Under the pieces are notes generated by a model, which saw nothing but the letters and a program-made list of their open reading frames with translations, had not been told where the DNA came from and ran no database searches. Shown here piece after piece: positions 1 to 12,231 of a stretch of DNA of 64,000 nt; positions within the stretch are counted from its first letter, which is position 1, and each line of letters starts with the position of its first letter. Both the position numbers and the translations under genes were made by a program. The stretch comes from Allium sativum (lineage: Eukaryota > Streptophyta > Magnoliopsida > Asparagales > Amaryllidaceae): NCBI GenBank assembly GCA_030737875.1, contig CM060921.1:400250192-400314191 (forward strand). The letters run 5' to 3'.

Positions 1-536
1 TGATGGAAACCTGTCGCGAGATCTAACTGGGAGAACACTCTCACTCCAATCAACTAATCAAACAAATTGTCTATCCTCGGAAGAGGATACTTATTCTTCC
101 TCATCACCTTGTTCAACTCGCAGTAATCCACACACAATCGAAGGGAACCATCGTCCTTAGTGGCAAATACAACTGGTGCTCCCCACTCGAAAACACTTCT
201 TCTTATAAATCCCTTCTTCAAAAGATCACTTACTTGCACCCCGAGCTCTCGTTGCTCCCTTAGCGCCATACGATGAAGTGGCAACACTATAGGTCTGGCA
301 TCTTTCAATAAATCAATTCGAAACTCGATCTCTCGGTGTGGTGGAAGTCTAGTCACTTCCCCGAAGATGTCCGGATACTCATCAGCAATAGGCACATATG
401 ACAACTCAACTTGCGAGATATCGAGGGAATTTAGAAAACTAGCCATCACCCCATCACTAGGTAGACAACCAAGCAGTACCCTCCGCCTATCATCTACTCT
501 AATGATCACCAAAGACCCCTTACAGTCCACCACCAC
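1..536 (-). pseudogene. Element A reverse transcriptase, partial and broken
   Basis: This is the N-terminal part of a Ty3/gypsy reverse transcriptase, which would copy the element RNA into DNA inside virus-like particles. Reading the minus strand, the segment shows the gypsy pre-RT motif LPPHREIEF, then the fingers region GSLRLCVDY and NKYPLPRID, and near the window edge DLATGFH. The catalytic IDD motif lies beyond position 1. An in-frame stop sits at 54-56, where the family normally has a glutamine codon. The frame is continuous with the protease segment at 546-848 except for a TAA at 546-548. The element is therefore dead. Lineage within Ty3/gypsy cannot be fixed because integrase and chromodomain are outside the window. 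Confidence 0.93.
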
Positions 537-545
537 CCCATACCT

Positions 546-848
546 TTAGAGCCAGTTAACTTCCAAAATAATGCCAAACCCAGTAAAGCCCAAAACAAAG
601 CAATCACAAGCATACATACATCCATGACTCGATAAGACCACATTACGACAAATCATACTAAGGCTAGTCGAACCACCAATCCGGTCCGTCACAACTAAAG
701 GTTTATTGCCTATCTCGGGTTCCAATTCTAACCTATCTACCAGGTCACTAGATATGAAGGAATGGGAATCCCCGGTATCAAACAACACTCGAACTGGAAC
801 ATCATGAAAAATAGCATACATTGAATCACAATATTCTTTGCCTTCCAC
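546..848 (-). pseudogene. Element A aspartic protease segment
   Basis: This segment is a retropepsin-like protease, which in the family cuts the gag-pol polyprotein. The active-site context VLFDTGDSHSFIS is readable about 24 residues into the open frame, and the family's usual ILEVNWL motif closes the domain just before a TAA stop at 546-548. Gag upstream is in another frame, so a single-base indel must lie near 840-860. The catalytic DTG triad itself is intact. The call rests on the motif and on its place between gag and RT. Confidence 0.88.
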
Positions 849-1870
849 GCCGTAGTCGGGGCATTCGACGAAGAAGGAACAACATTGATAGCATATGCTT
901 TCACGATTTGCATCTTTTTAAGAGGTTGCGGACATTTATCCTTAAGATGTCCCATTTGGCCACAGTTGAAGCAATTCCTGTTCGCTGGTTTGGCTCTACA
1001 ATCTTTAGTATAGTGGTGCTTCTTTCCATAGCTATAGCACTCGATATCTTTTCCGTCTTTCTTTTTCTGGCCATCTTTAGTCTGATTCTGTTTCCTTTTA
1101 TTCTGAGAATTATTCTTGTCTCCACCGCTTGCCTGCGGCTTTGGCTCCTCTGTAAATGTAACAGAGACCTCAGTCTTGGGTTTAGGATAAATGCTCTCTG
1201 ATCTCAATACTTTCCCAACAATCGATTCAAAAGTCTCATTAATATGGTTTATAAGCCTTTCCCCCAAGTACTGATCTAAGACGGTTATGAACTTCTCATT
1301 CTTCTTCTCGGCAGTATCAATAAGAGATAATCCATACTTCGATAAGGTATCAAATTCAGTAATATACTCTGAGACTGCCCAACCATTCTGCTTAAGCTTT
1401 AGGAATTTCCTAAACAATTCTGACTTATGAGCGGCTGGGATAAACTTACCACTGAAACAAGTCTTAAACTGATTCCAAGTAACTTGATCCTCGGGAACAG
1501 CTGTTTTAATAGCAGTCCATCAATTCATAGTCCGTCCTTGAAGTCGACGCTATGCTAGCTTTCTCTTTATCGCATCCTCGATCCCCAAATCTTCGAAGAT
1601 GCGTTCACAGCTATCAAGCCAATCCTGAACTTCCGTAGCCGATTCAGTTCCATGAAACGGCTTCCCACTAAGGCTAGTATAATCTTTGTTAAGTTTGGCA
1701 AAATCGGCTCTAGGCGCCTGCACTACTGTACCACCACCGTTTGCAGCATTTGGAACTGCTCCTTGAAAATCCCTAAGCATCCCTCTCATGAAGGTAGTGA
1801 ACATCGTCCTCATATCAGGAGCATTCCTATTATTGGCCCTTGAACCCGTACTCCTCGTATATCGGATCAT
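849..1870 (-). pseudogene. Element A gag with zinc knuckles, two stops
   Basis: This is the gag capsid and nucleocapsid gene of element A. A true ATG at 1868-1870 opens a frame with the retrotransposon gag motif ATEVQDWLDSCERIF. It continues past two in-frame stops (1550-1552 and 1520-1522, the second replacing a tryptophan of the usual WW pair) into the FKTCFSGKFIP capsid motif, a basic lysine-rich stretch, and two knuckles. The second knuckle (CFNCGQMGHLKDKC, about 960-1000) is a perfect CCHC. The first (CYSYGKKHHYTKDC) has lost its second cysteine. The frame then shifts before the protease. Order and strand match a gypsy element reading right to left. Confidence 0.9.
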
Positions 1871-2052
1871 CGTTAAATCTGTAAAGAAAAATTATTAATC
1901 ATCTCCATAGTGGTGCCAGTGCATTGCGACTTCATCCTTAGCTATACTATTAGTATATATATCTTTTAAAAACCAAAATATCACAAATACACGCTCTCAT
2001 ATACATATATTATCTCTCCCTGATGTCTTTCCCTAGGTTAATTACGCAAACT

Positions 2053-2065
2053 GGCTCTCATACCA
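2053..2065 (-). promoter_or_regulatory. Primer binding site of element A
   Basis: The minus strand reads TGGTATGAGAGCC, which differs by one base from the initiator tRNA-Met complement TGGTATCAGAGC seen in elements B and E. It lies two bases from the LTR edge at 2068 and about 180 bp upstream of the gag ATG, as expected for minus-strand priming. Confidence 0.85.
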
Positions 2066-2806
2066 AATGTGATGACCCGCCCCGGACCAGCCGACATCTC
2101 CCCGAAAATGTGTTGTGCCAATGCCTGACTAGCACGGGATGGTCATCAAAAGAAAAGAAGCAAGACGACGAATCATCAAAGAACCTGTAGTATATCTCAC
2201 AGCGCATGGAATAAAATATAATAGTAACATAGCTTGACATAAAACAAGTGAGACATCGCATAAGCTGAGAACTAAACTATAACCATCAGCAGTGGAAATC
2301 AAAATACAGCTTATTATAACTTCATAATACTATCTCTAAAAAAAAGAAAGAGGTACACTACTAATGCCTAAGCAGTGACCAGCAACAACACAGGAAGAAT
2401 ATGTGTAAAATCATACGTGGAAGCCTCATGCTCGTCTCTGGACAACTACTCGTGCATAATCACCTGACCTGTCTCTAGTCTGCTTGTTTAGGAGCACTCA
2501 GAGTAATAAGAAGAGACATAAACTATGGGTCAGACAAAAGTCTGGTATAAGCGATAGCAGCAAAGTCAAACAATAACAGGTATAAATAGTCATACCTGAA
2601 CCTGGACCTGCAACCAAAGAGTTAGCACAACAAGATGTAAAATACTCTAAGGTAACACTAACAAGTGTAAAAATGGGGGTGTGCATGACATGGTGATAGC
2701 AAACATCAAACATAGCAATCATCCTCACATCTCTCACTCAGTGCATAAAGCATACGATATCCATCACTTTGGTCACCCAATACTTTGCTGCGATCACCTT
2801 GCCCTT

Positions 2807-2951
2807 GGGAGTCATAATGATCCCATTGCACTGATCCACAGCTACTAACCCTTCGCTATGTTCACTTTGCCCCTTTGGAGTCATGATGACTCCACTACAC
2901 TGGCTCATTGCCATGCTACGATCACTTACCCTTGGGAGTCTTAACGGTCCC
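2807..2951 (-). repeat. Three imperfect hairpin repeats in LTR A
   Basis: Three related units of about 57-70 bp each centre on a short palindrome: GGGAGTCATAATGATCCC (2807-2824), GGAGTCATGATGACTCC (2877-2893) and GGGAGTCTTAACGGTCCC (2934-2951). The flanks repeat a CATTGCACTGATCCA-like phrase. Confidence 0.75.
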
Positions 2952-3189
2952 ATTGCGCTGATCCATAGCCGCTAATCCATCTCTTAGTGGTACACCAAAG
3001 TTATAGATTTCGACAACCCCTTTGTACATGTCCCACAGCAAAGTCCAATCATGAAGTTAACTCGTTGGTTCCCATCTGGATCCTAAGTTCTAACTTCCCA
3101 TTAGGACAACCTTTGCATCTTGGGTTTGGTCATAATCCAGGTTCGGTTCGAATTCAACTCCTCCAAGTCTCGGTTCGCATGTGCATAGA

Positions 3190-3480
3190 GCTCCAGACTC
3201 CTCGTAGTTCGTGACTTCATCCCCGGTCGTGGTCCTCATCCTACGGCTCGTGATAATGCTCTGGTTCGTGATGGTGCTCCCTTAGCGGTTCGTGCTAATG
3301 CTTCCAGAGTCTGGTTCGTGAGTCGTGGCCTATGTCCTAAGGTGCACTCGTGACAAGTGGCTCGACTCGTGGTGAAGGGTGCTCCATGGATCGTGAATGA
3401 CTCCTCTAAACTTCAGATCAGCTTATGGTTCTCGAAGTGGAGCGGTTCGTGATGATGCTAGCAGCTCGTGGGAGGGGTGT
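3190..3480. repeat. Cluster of TTCGTG/CTCGTG motifs in LTR A
   Basis: About a dozen copies of TCGTG, often within GGTTCGTGATGGTGCT-like phrases, are packed into 290 bp. Spacing is irregular, so this is a degenerate motif cluster and not a strict tandem repeat. It could be a set of U3 or leader protein-binding sites; function unknown. Confidence 0.5.
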
Positions 3481-4548
3481 CACGATCGGGTTGGGTCATG
3501 GTATATGCTTCACGAATGGGGATGTCTGACCAATTCTGCAAATTTTCCAGCAAGCTATTTACGCCATACGACGGCGTTTTCAATCATTCTAACTTGACTA
3601 TACAACCACAAAGCATTCCAAACAGTAATAGCAACATGTATAATCAACCATAAACACCAAAACAACCATGTAACATGTTAATATGGATCAAACATACCCA
3701 AAACCCATGTTTTTCCCCTTAATCTCCTTAATCTTGAATTAAGCATGCGATTATCAAAACATGTCCAAATTAATCCATATTCCTAACAGAGGCATAAAAT
3801 AATATTTAAGAATTTCTACATATTTTTCCAAATTTTTATAATGCATAATTTTGTTAATTAACACTAATCACCCGTAATTAGAAGTAATTAGTGAAAAATA
3901 ATGCAAATTACTCACCTTAGTCACGAATAAATCTCAGATCTAAAAATACCTCTGATTGGGGTTAAATCTCTATGCAACATAGCAGGTCTATTTCGATTTC
4001 TATGCTAATCTACTTTACTTCGATGTTGATTTGGCTAATATGCGATTAGAAAGTGATTAAGGATGAATTTAGAAGGTGGAGGCCATTGCTAGGTTTCAAG
4101 AGATGTAAATGGCGGCTAGAAAATGATAAAAACTGATTTTCCAAACCCTATCAACCTTCCCATAACCCTAATCCCAAAATGCATTATGGGCCCATACGCT
4201 AATTAACCTAATTAGGCCTGATTAAGCTATTTTTCACCTTCCAATCCTTATTTCAGTCATATCTCCCAAACGGTAAGTCTGTTTGATTAGTGTGACCACT
4301 CTACGGAAAGGTAAACCATCATCCAAACCCAATTGAAGTGGTTTCAGGTCAAAAATCCTTACCAATCAAAAGTTATAGACGAAATAAGATTCGCCAAGGA
4401 CAAAGCGGTCATTTAAATTCGGCAAAAGTCATGAACATGGAAAATGGCCCCAATAGTCATTCCCCAAAGTTACAGAACTATACGACTTCGTATAAGAATG
4501 AAATAAATATTCTACGATCCTTCGATACGTATAATGCGGGTCATTACA

Positions 4549-6589
4549 TGTGTGCAACGTGGCATGCATCTTTTTCGGGGTCGGCCACGTGTAACTCGAT
4601 CCCAAAAGGTAGTTGTAGGCGGAAGAACCCGGTCTTCTGCTGAGGAATAGTTCTTCTCAAAAATTGTGGCATACTTGAAACTTGAAATCTGGTGCATGAA
4701 AAGTAGTGCAAGATAAAGCAGATTGATTCTATAGTTTTGGGAGTAGGACTTCGTGTCGTAGCATATGATCTATCTTGATATAACAATCCTGTATTTTAGG
4801 CTTGATCCGATCTTCCGGGGATGATTTGATCGATCGGTTGGATTGACTTCGGGGATTTCTGCCAAATATGAGAGAGGACACTTTGTCTGCTGTGGAGCTG
4901 ATTTGGATCGAACCATAGTCGATTGATCCATAATGAAGATCGGTCCTGGTTTTCCTAGAAGCTAGGTTGGTACCCGAGAATGAGTCTCGATCTTAAGTTG
5001 TTACGGCTTTTACCAAAAAGTTGGTCAACAAATGCCTTTGTCTATTTTATGTCATAATGACCATAAATAGGACAAACAACTTTAAAAGGTTGGGTTATTG
5101 AAATTTACCAATCTTAAAATTATAGTGTGTTGTAAAAGAAGATTCAAAATCGTTGCTTTTAGTCCAAAATTTCAATCCTTGAAGTAAACATTATTATCTC
5201 CTTTGAAAATGCAATGAAAATTTTCTTAATCATGCTCATTTATTTTAAAGTAGAGAAATCAATTCCGATGGATTTGCGTCTAAGTATGTTAAATAATCTA
5301 AAACTACTAACACTACTTCAAATTTCTCCTTCGTTACCTTTATAAAACTTTCCTTTCAATTTTACATATTTTTTTTGGCTAAACTAGGATGACATAAAAA
5401 TTCATTTAATAGGCATCAACTAAACAAAAAACACATTATTTCTGGAACAAAAAGAATCGATTTGGTAAGTGAAAAATCACTAAAATTGCAAACTTTTCCC
5501 ATATGAACTTTTCAAAGTTCATGTAACTTATGTAAGCTTAGGTGCCCTCTGAATCATTGATGAAGTGTATTTGGAAGATAAGAGTTTGAATAAAGTTTGA
5601 ATTTTAAGATGAAAGGTGAAACGAATGAAGAGATATAGATATAATAAATGGAATGGTCTTGTTTTAAGATTAATAGGTAACTTTTAATTATATAGGGCTT
5701 GGTGAAAAGATGGAGGAAAATACATATTTTGAATTTGATTTTAATTTCGAAATTCTGACAAGTATGTTAGCATACATGAGCAGCGTATGTCAACATATGT
5801 GTTGGTGCGAAAAAATTGAATTAACCTACTTTATTTTATTACCTATTTATTTTTACAAATAATAAATTGATACTAATAAAAATTAATTTTTGAATATATT
5901 TTATATTACTAATTTACTGACTAAAAACATAAATAATTATATGATATTTTAATTGAATATAGATTAATTTTATCAATAAAAACATTCAATAATAATTTAA
6001 AAATTCAAAGTAACCAAAAAAAATAATTTAATTGTGTACCTATTTTAGATTCTATTTTGGTTTTTTCGAGGTCATGTATTGCTATAAAACACATGTTAGT
6101 ATTTTCGTATTTTCAATATTACTTGAACATGTATTTATATCATCTAATGTTTCAATATAGGCTCTTTTCCGTTTTCTAGACTAATTAGTATCTTGTGTGA
6201 TTTTTTGTTTATCGAGATAGGGACATTGTTATTTTAACTCACCACACATCATAGTTGAAACATCTGATATCATTTCGAATGTCACTTTCATTTCCTGAAT
6301 CTTTATTATCTTTTACTTTGAAATTTTTCCTCCTTCTCTATTCGGAAAATTTCTTAAACATCTTGCCACGAATGTAACTTCATTATCATCATCATCACTT
6401 TCTGAACTAGATTTGACCATTAATGTATTGAAGGCTATTGGTTTCTTCTCTGTACTTTGCTTGGCTTCTAAAGACATTAAATTGCTAATTTATAATTCAA
6501 TTTAGAGTATTGAAATAATTGGCCTCTTCGATTGCTAAACTCTTATTATCTTATCCAGTAGTTAGTGAATTCAAAAAAATTGTAACGTT
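4549..6589. other. Unassigned AT-rich DNA
   Basis: I see no coding frame with recognisable protein character here. The first 500 bp are less AT-rich and could be part of an old insertion. A phrase near 5765-5795 (CGTATGTCAACA) resembles the possible copia LTR end near 33965-33974, but no complete element can be drawn. Confidence 0.5.
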
Positions 6590-7990
6590 TGTTTGTCAAC
6601 GCCAACTGATTATTATAGTGTTCTGTAATACTTTTTATTATAACAAATAATAATTACAAAGGATTACAGGAGGTTGGCAGAGTACCAACCTACTATAAAT
6701 GGTTTTTTATAGTGAACCGTCCACTTTAACTATACAAGCTTACAGAGCTGGAGCTAGATAAAAAGATCTAGACTATAAAACTTTCAAACTCCACACAGGT
6801 AGTGAACACATGCACCGATCTCCATATAGGGAGTCAATTAAATCTAACAAGGCATATAATTACTTAAAGTAAAGGCAAACATCAAACAACCTAAACATAT
6901 TTAACAAGGACGTTCCATGGATAGCAGCATGTAACCAACATAATCACCTAACAAAAGCAAAAGTCACTTCCTAGCTAAAATGCAGTACCCAACAGGTGTG
7001 TACAGCATTGAGTACCCGAAGGGAACATCACTTCCTGAAAATGTCTTCATTGCAGAGAGACATGGCCTCACTATAACATCTTACTAATAAGGACAATCCA
7101 AACTCGTAGCAAAGACTTTGACATGAATTCTCAGCAAACCAAATCAACAACCCAAATAGCATAGCAAATATGACTTGAACAAATTGACATGGCAAGTTAG
7201 CAGTAAGGCATACCAAAATAACACAGTAGCAGTGCACAACATCTTCAACAAAGAAGAAACATGGACAATGAACAAAAGAGATGCACCCAGTGGAATAGCC
7301 TACTACTAAACAAAAGATAGCCAAAACATAGCCATGACTATCACAAAATGAACAATGGCTTCTGACAATGTTACGTGAAGGAGGTGAAAAGCCTAAAGGC
7401 AAAAACACCACCACTAAATTAGCAATGATCAGAGCATAGCTTCGCATAGATTTTTGATTATGATGGTAAAGGAGGATCGAGAATCAACCGGCTAACCAAA
7501 TCCAAAAACTCCATACAAACCAGAAAAACTGAACCAATGAACACAAAAAAAAACTCCAAACCCAAAACAACGAAGACGCATACCACAACACTTAACAAAC
7601 ACACAATCAACACAAATAAACCAACTAAGATCCAATACCAGTACATACCTACACCACGACAATTGTAGACAATCTTGTATGCGGGACGATAGTGCTTTTG
7701 AATGGATCTAATTTGAACTGGTTCAGCACGCAAGATTCTAAGCTCGTGGATCATAAAAAACATAATTAAGGGTAAAGTGGATGTGAGACAAAGCAGTTCA
7801 GAGAGAAAGGAATTAGGGTTCGAGTGGAGATCTATGGCCAGTGATTAGGCATAATGAAAGCAAGCCATGAAAGCAGAGAAGAAAGGGAGTTGAAAGGAGA
7901 TAGATTCAAAGAGAAAGCAGGAAGAAAATGAAAAAAGAGGCGGAATGGAGAAAAGACTTGTTGCCATTTCCAATCGCAAGCTGTAACTAT
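6590..7990 (-). other. Transcript-like locus, unrecognised
   Basis: Read on the minus strand, this looks like a plant transcription unit. A pyrimidine-rich CCCTAATTCCTTTCTCTCTG leader lies around 7800-7960, followed by a short open frame with a plausible splice donor, T-rich intron or UTR-like sequence, and a tail with hairpins and A/T runs typical of poly(A) regions (6590-6800). The 139-residue frame at 7028-7447 is hydrophobic and of intron-like composition, and I do not treat it as a protein. The tail resembles the one at 62920-63115. It could be a low-copy gene remnant, a noncoding RNA or an unrecognised non-autonomous retroelement. Confidence 0.35.
7649..7763 (-). CDS. Possible first coding exon, function unknown
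   Basis: An ATG at 7763 follows a leader-like stretch and opens a basic, non-repetitive frame that includes RAEPVQIRSIQKHYRPAYK. A consensus-like donor AG|GTATGT follows, with the GT at 7648-7647. After the donor the frame becomes very rich in Phe, Val and Leu, as intron translation usually does. I do not recognise the peptide and see no second exon. Another start codon lies three codons downstream. Confidence 0.25.
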
Positions 7991-8235
7991 TTCCAATGAA
8001 AGTTTATAATTTAATCCACTTCTGAAATACTTTTACCTAATGCAATAAGTGAATGTACTGTATCATGAAATCTACTGTAAATGTTAGATGTTGACTCATT
8101 TTAGGAAACTAAAATTGATTCATTAATATGGAAATCTTAGTTTGTTTCATGTTAATTGTGCTTTCAAGTGTAATTTTCAAAAATCTCCAATTTTCAAATA
8201 CAAACCTATGAACAAACACTCTATTAAGTAAATTT

Positions 8236-8535
8236 CTATCTAGTGAAGAAAACAATATATTTATGGCTTTGAATCACATTATTCAATTGCTTTTTGATCA
8301 GCAATCCACTATGCAAAAAAATTCCTAGGTTCATTGTACGCATCAATTTGCGTGATACCTTAAATACTATTATTATTGGTTGTGAATAAATTTTCATTCC
8401 ATGAGACCAATATGCGCAATTATTGTTGTTGAAAAGTAGTTGTCTGGCACTAGATTGACCTTCTACAAATGAAGTACAATCCATGTTATTAACATTACCA
8501 ATACTAGTATTGGTAGTCATTCTAAAACTTTTCAA
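8236..8535 (-). pseudogene. Ty1/copia gag N-terminal remnant
   Basis: The frame begins a few dozen bases after a tRNA-Met primer site and contains ARQLLFNNNNCAYWSHGMKIY, shown here in two pieces: ARQLLFNNNN and CAYWSHGMKIY. This matches the start of Ty1/copia gag proteins (family pattern P-F-x-G-x-N-Y-x-x-W-x-x-x-M). It then decays and stops after 99 residues. No copia integrase or RT follows on the minus strand, so the element is truncated. The leftover could predate D, because D sits in the adjoining LTR. Confidence 0.7.
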
Positions 8536-8566
8536 AAATCATATTATGGATATTTTAAGAATCCTT

Positions 8567-8578
8567 GCTCTAATACCA
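8567..8578 (-). promoter_or_regulatory. Copia primer binding site
   Basis: The minus strand reads TGGTATTAGAGC, one mismatch from the initiator tRNA-Met complement. It lies directly between the LTR edge (TG at 8581) and the copia gag remnant. Confidence 0.75.
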
Positions 8579-8580
8579 AA

Positions 8581-9200
8581 TGTGAGAATGCGGAGTATGC
8601 ATCTTAAGGATAATATTAACATTCGAGGGGGTGAATAGTGTTTTCTTAATTATACGAATCTTTTTAAACTTTTAACAAAATTATAATTAAATTGATGCAA
8701 CTAACAATCACAAAAGTTGTCACAAAATGAAGATGCAGATAAAAGTACATGTCGTAAATGAAATAAAATAAAACATTAGGAATTTTATACTACTTTTGAG
8801 TTACCCTACATCCAGTCCTGCACAAATCTTGTATGGTTTTCCTTTTAATACAAAGTCGATACATAATCTCGATTTCACCCTCCTTAATTTTATACTGCTT
8901 GGTAGAGTCACATAGGTTTCTAAGGCTATAAGCACATACAATTGATTTCCAGGTTCAACCACACCTAAATAATTTATAGGCCATAATCATTCCTTTTCAA
9001 ATATTGGATTTTGGTTGAGTTTTAGACTCATATCTTTTATTAAAATTGCTTGTATAACTCTAAATTGTGCTTTGATCTTAAGAGACTAATAACAGAATGT
9101 CAGAGAATTAAATTAGAGATAAATGGATTTGATTTTGATTGAATTTTAGAAGAGTTTGATTACGATTCCTTTGGGAAATGATGAAAGATAAGAGGGAGAT
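8581..9200 (-). repeat. Ty1/copia LTR fragment, interrupted by D
   Basis: The LTR edge at 8581 (minus strand ...CATTCTCACA) adjoins the primer site. A GAGGGGGTGAATAGTG phrase at about 8617-8640 is typical of the 3' part of SIRE/Tork-type copia LTRs (from memory of the family). Element D inserted at 9200, so the rest of this LTR should resume at 33809. A possible outer end is TTGACA at about 33974, giving a length near 785 bp. That end is not confirmed. Confidence 0.5.
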
Positions 9201-11148
9201 TGTAACGACCCGCCATTTTGACCATGCCGAATCGACTAAACATGTCAACTCGAAACGTCCAACAAAACAGATTGCTATTAGCTTATGGGGTTAATAGAAT
9301 AAATCACATATCACAGACATAGATACAGAGCAATATAATATCTCACAGCAGAAAATTTAAAATACAATAGTAGTTCATGAAGTTACTAAATAAATTTTAC
9401 ATCAGAGTTTACATAAGTAATACAACGGAAGTCTAATACAATAAATAAATGATAACTGTCTGAAACAGAATGACAGAATTAACTGGATGACTGGAACAAC
9501 TGGTCAACAGGTAGATATCGGTGAGTGAAACCCAATATAAGCTAACTCTAAGGATGAATCTCGAAACTGGAATACTCGATCTGACCCAAGCAATAATGAA
9601 AAACAAAACAACTCGGATCAGGACTAACATTCTCATGGAAGTAAATCAACTCAAATGAAATGTTCGATGAAATGCAATCAGTAACTTAAAGGATCACCAT
9701 CCTCTAAGGATCCGTCAAACTAATACTATATAGTACAATATGCTATATACAATAGTGTTTATCAGTAAAGTAAAGTATCAAAATAGCGTAAGTAGGATTA
9801 CCATGATTATCCTTACACCGTTTATATATTTCCATTGTATATACGGTACTTTAATTCCTCCGTAAACTAAGGTTGATCAGAGGGAACACCATATAAAATA
9901 GTACAAAACAAAGTCGTACTGGGCTCGTATAAGGCATGTGACAAGGCATACAAGGAATGCCAGGGTGGATTCACCGTTCGCATAGCCGGACTGGTGGTAA
10001 TGCATAGCAGCTACTACCGCCCACCTCGATACACACTCCCATAATCAAAAAGGGCCCAAATCAAATCTTAATAGTAATAGAATAATATTGAAGAAGTTTG
10101 CTCGATAGGAGGTATGACCTCACTTGGTCTATGCATAGCTCCTGTTCTAGCCACATCAAGCTGATTCAAGGTAGTCAGGGTCTCGTAATTAATATGAAAC
10201 AGAAAATAGAGTCGATCGCCATCCATCCTACTTCATTCTGGAACTCCACCGCGTATACAGTTGTTAAAGTGGTTTTCGGTATTGGCAGAGAGTATGACAA
10301 TAGTCGATCCCGGTCTCTTAAACAACCAAACGTTTACATTTTTCACACCGTGGTCATTATTTTATAAATCACTTTATAAAATAGTTTATACAAAATCTGA
10401 TATTCGAATTTGAAATCAAAATTAAATATCTAACTTCGAATATATAAAATTTTAAAACCATCCACTTGAATCTCTTAAATCGAATCAATTTTGAAATCCT
10501 ATCATAAAGGTCTAGTAATATAGTATAAACCAATACTATTTAACTTCGAGGATATTTTAGTTCGATTTATATTCGAAAATCCTAGTTTCAAAATATTCAA
10601 CAATTTGCTTTACATCGATTCAAAATTTCAACTTTTGATTTGAGTTCAAACTATAAGATTCAAGTCAAAACTTACATTTCAATTTAAACAAAGTATATTC
10701 ACGACATACGATTCTAAATCGTTATTTATAAATTTAACAATTCACATAATCAGATTCCTTTGGATTCAATTAAGTAAATTCGAAAATTCGATCACTTAGG
10801 TTCAAATCTAGTTTATATAATTCGAATCGAAATCTTATGTTTTAGTTTAAACCAAATCATATAACATATTAACTCAAATCGAACTATTCAAATTCAGTAC
10901 TTAAAATTTTGAGTCGAAGTCTTATATTCAATTCAACAATTTATAAGATTTAAAACCATTCTTATAAATCAATTCAACAAATTTCCCAATTCAAAACCAA
11001 ATAAATTATAAAATCAATTCTATATAAAATTTATACAAATTCAAATTCACATTTTAATCGCTAAAGAAATAGAATTCATTTAATATCAAATATGATTCAA
11101 ATTAGACATCAATTTACAAAATTCAAGTTTATTTCTTATATAAGTTCA
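9201..11148 (-). repeat. D, left segment (LTR 3' part)
   Basis: This is the downstream end of LTR D. Near the edge it carries ATACAACGGAAGTC (about 9420-9434), the D version of the TTCCGCTG motif of the other LTRs. Beyond about 10370 the sequence becomes a long series of related phrases built from TTCGAATT, AATTCAAAT and their complements. This looks like a decayed palindromic array. I see no gene. Confidence 0.7.
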
Positions 11149-12223
11149 TATTTTGTAACGACCTGGATTTTTCAGGGATATAAATAATTTATTTAATTAT
11201 TTAAATAATGGTTGGGTCATTTAAAACGATGAGAATTAAATAATATTGAATATTTAATTTAAATAAAATAATATAATGTATTTAATTTCTGAAATAGTCA
11301 GAAATAGTGGAATTCACAAAATAATGTGAATTAGATCATCGGTGATATTTAATTCAGTTTAGAATTGAATTAGAATAACGAATATATTATTTGAATGGCA
11401 TTTTGAATGTATAATTATAATATAATTCAAATCGAGCTTGAAATGGCACGGCAGTTCGCTATTTGGCGATTTGAACTTCAACTGAATATACAGGGTTCGT
11501 TTTAAATCGGATTTCTGTGAAACAAGAAGTGTATGGAGCTGGTGAAGTATATCTTTCTAATGGAAGAGAAAATTCGAGGTTTCGTCGTGCAGATTTTTAT
11601 TTATGTCCAAATCAAATTTTAGAAAAGTTGCTATGGAATTCCTTTATAATTTATATTGATTTATTTATATTTTAAAATGGATTCTTAAATATAAATCGAA
11701 TATCGATGTAACACTGGATTTTGAAATATCGAGTTATAAATCCCAGTGGAGATGTATGGTATTCTAGTATGAATATATATACGATAATATTTATTTTTAT
11801 ATATTAAATTTAAATGTTTTTAAATATATTTATATATGTAAAGGGGATATTTAGAGCTTTAAAAATAGCCAGTTTTGCAAACGACCTCAAAATTCGATGA
11901 AACTAATTTTGTTGGATCCCCAATATTAAATTATTGCTAGATTTCAATTTCCGTGATTTTTGAGGTCAGTGTGTGGCCGTACGGGATTTTAATGTGAAAA
12001 ACAGTCGATATTCTAACGGTTAAAAATACGCTGTGCGAGCAAATGAAGTCGGAATTCGACGAAACCAGTTTCGTTGGGTCCGCAATGTCGAACTGTAGCT
12101 GCGTGTCCAGTTTCGTGATTTTTGGGTATCGTATGTGATCACAGGGATTTTAGGGGACAAATACAAATAGCGATAGCTTAAAAATAAATATAAAAATCAA
12201 ATAAAAAATTAATTAAACTCTCC

Positions 12224-12231
12224 TATAAATA
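12224..12231 (+). promoter_or_regulatory. Putative TATA box of LTR F
   Basis: TATAAATA lies 1070 bp from the LTR start. It is followed by a leader-like CTAACCCTAAATCACTTTCT, then by C-rich sequence. Position and sequence parallel the boxes proposed for B, C and E. Confidence 0.5.

Larger units (their letters stand above)
2068..4548 (-). repeat. 5' LTR of element A (2.5 kb)
   Basis: On the minus strand the LTR starts TGTAATGACCCGC at 4548 and ends CATCACA at 2068, next to the primer site. The ends match the TGTAAC...CA signature of the other gypsy LTRs in this window. At 2481 bp it is less than half the length of the LTRs of B to F. The partner LTR is left of the window, so the target duplication (TGTGT at 4549-4553 would be one copy) cannot be tested. 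It holds a short hairpin array (2807-2951) and a cluster of TTCGTG motifs. The open frames within it are not convincing genes. Confidence 0.8.

Noticed and set aside
7028..7447. 139-residue minus-strand frame as a membrane protein
   Set aside because: Its Phe, Val, Cys and Leu bias matches translation of T-rich intron or UTR sequence, there is no good start context, and it lies downstream of a splice-donor-like site.
5700..8580. A complete copia element between 5795 and 8580
   Set aside because: Only the primer site and gag start are visible; no integrase or RT, and no polypurine tract near 5800.
9201..11148. D and A as two LTRs of one element
   Set aside because: Their sequences and lengths differ, and D has its own GAGAT duplication with the right end at 33803.
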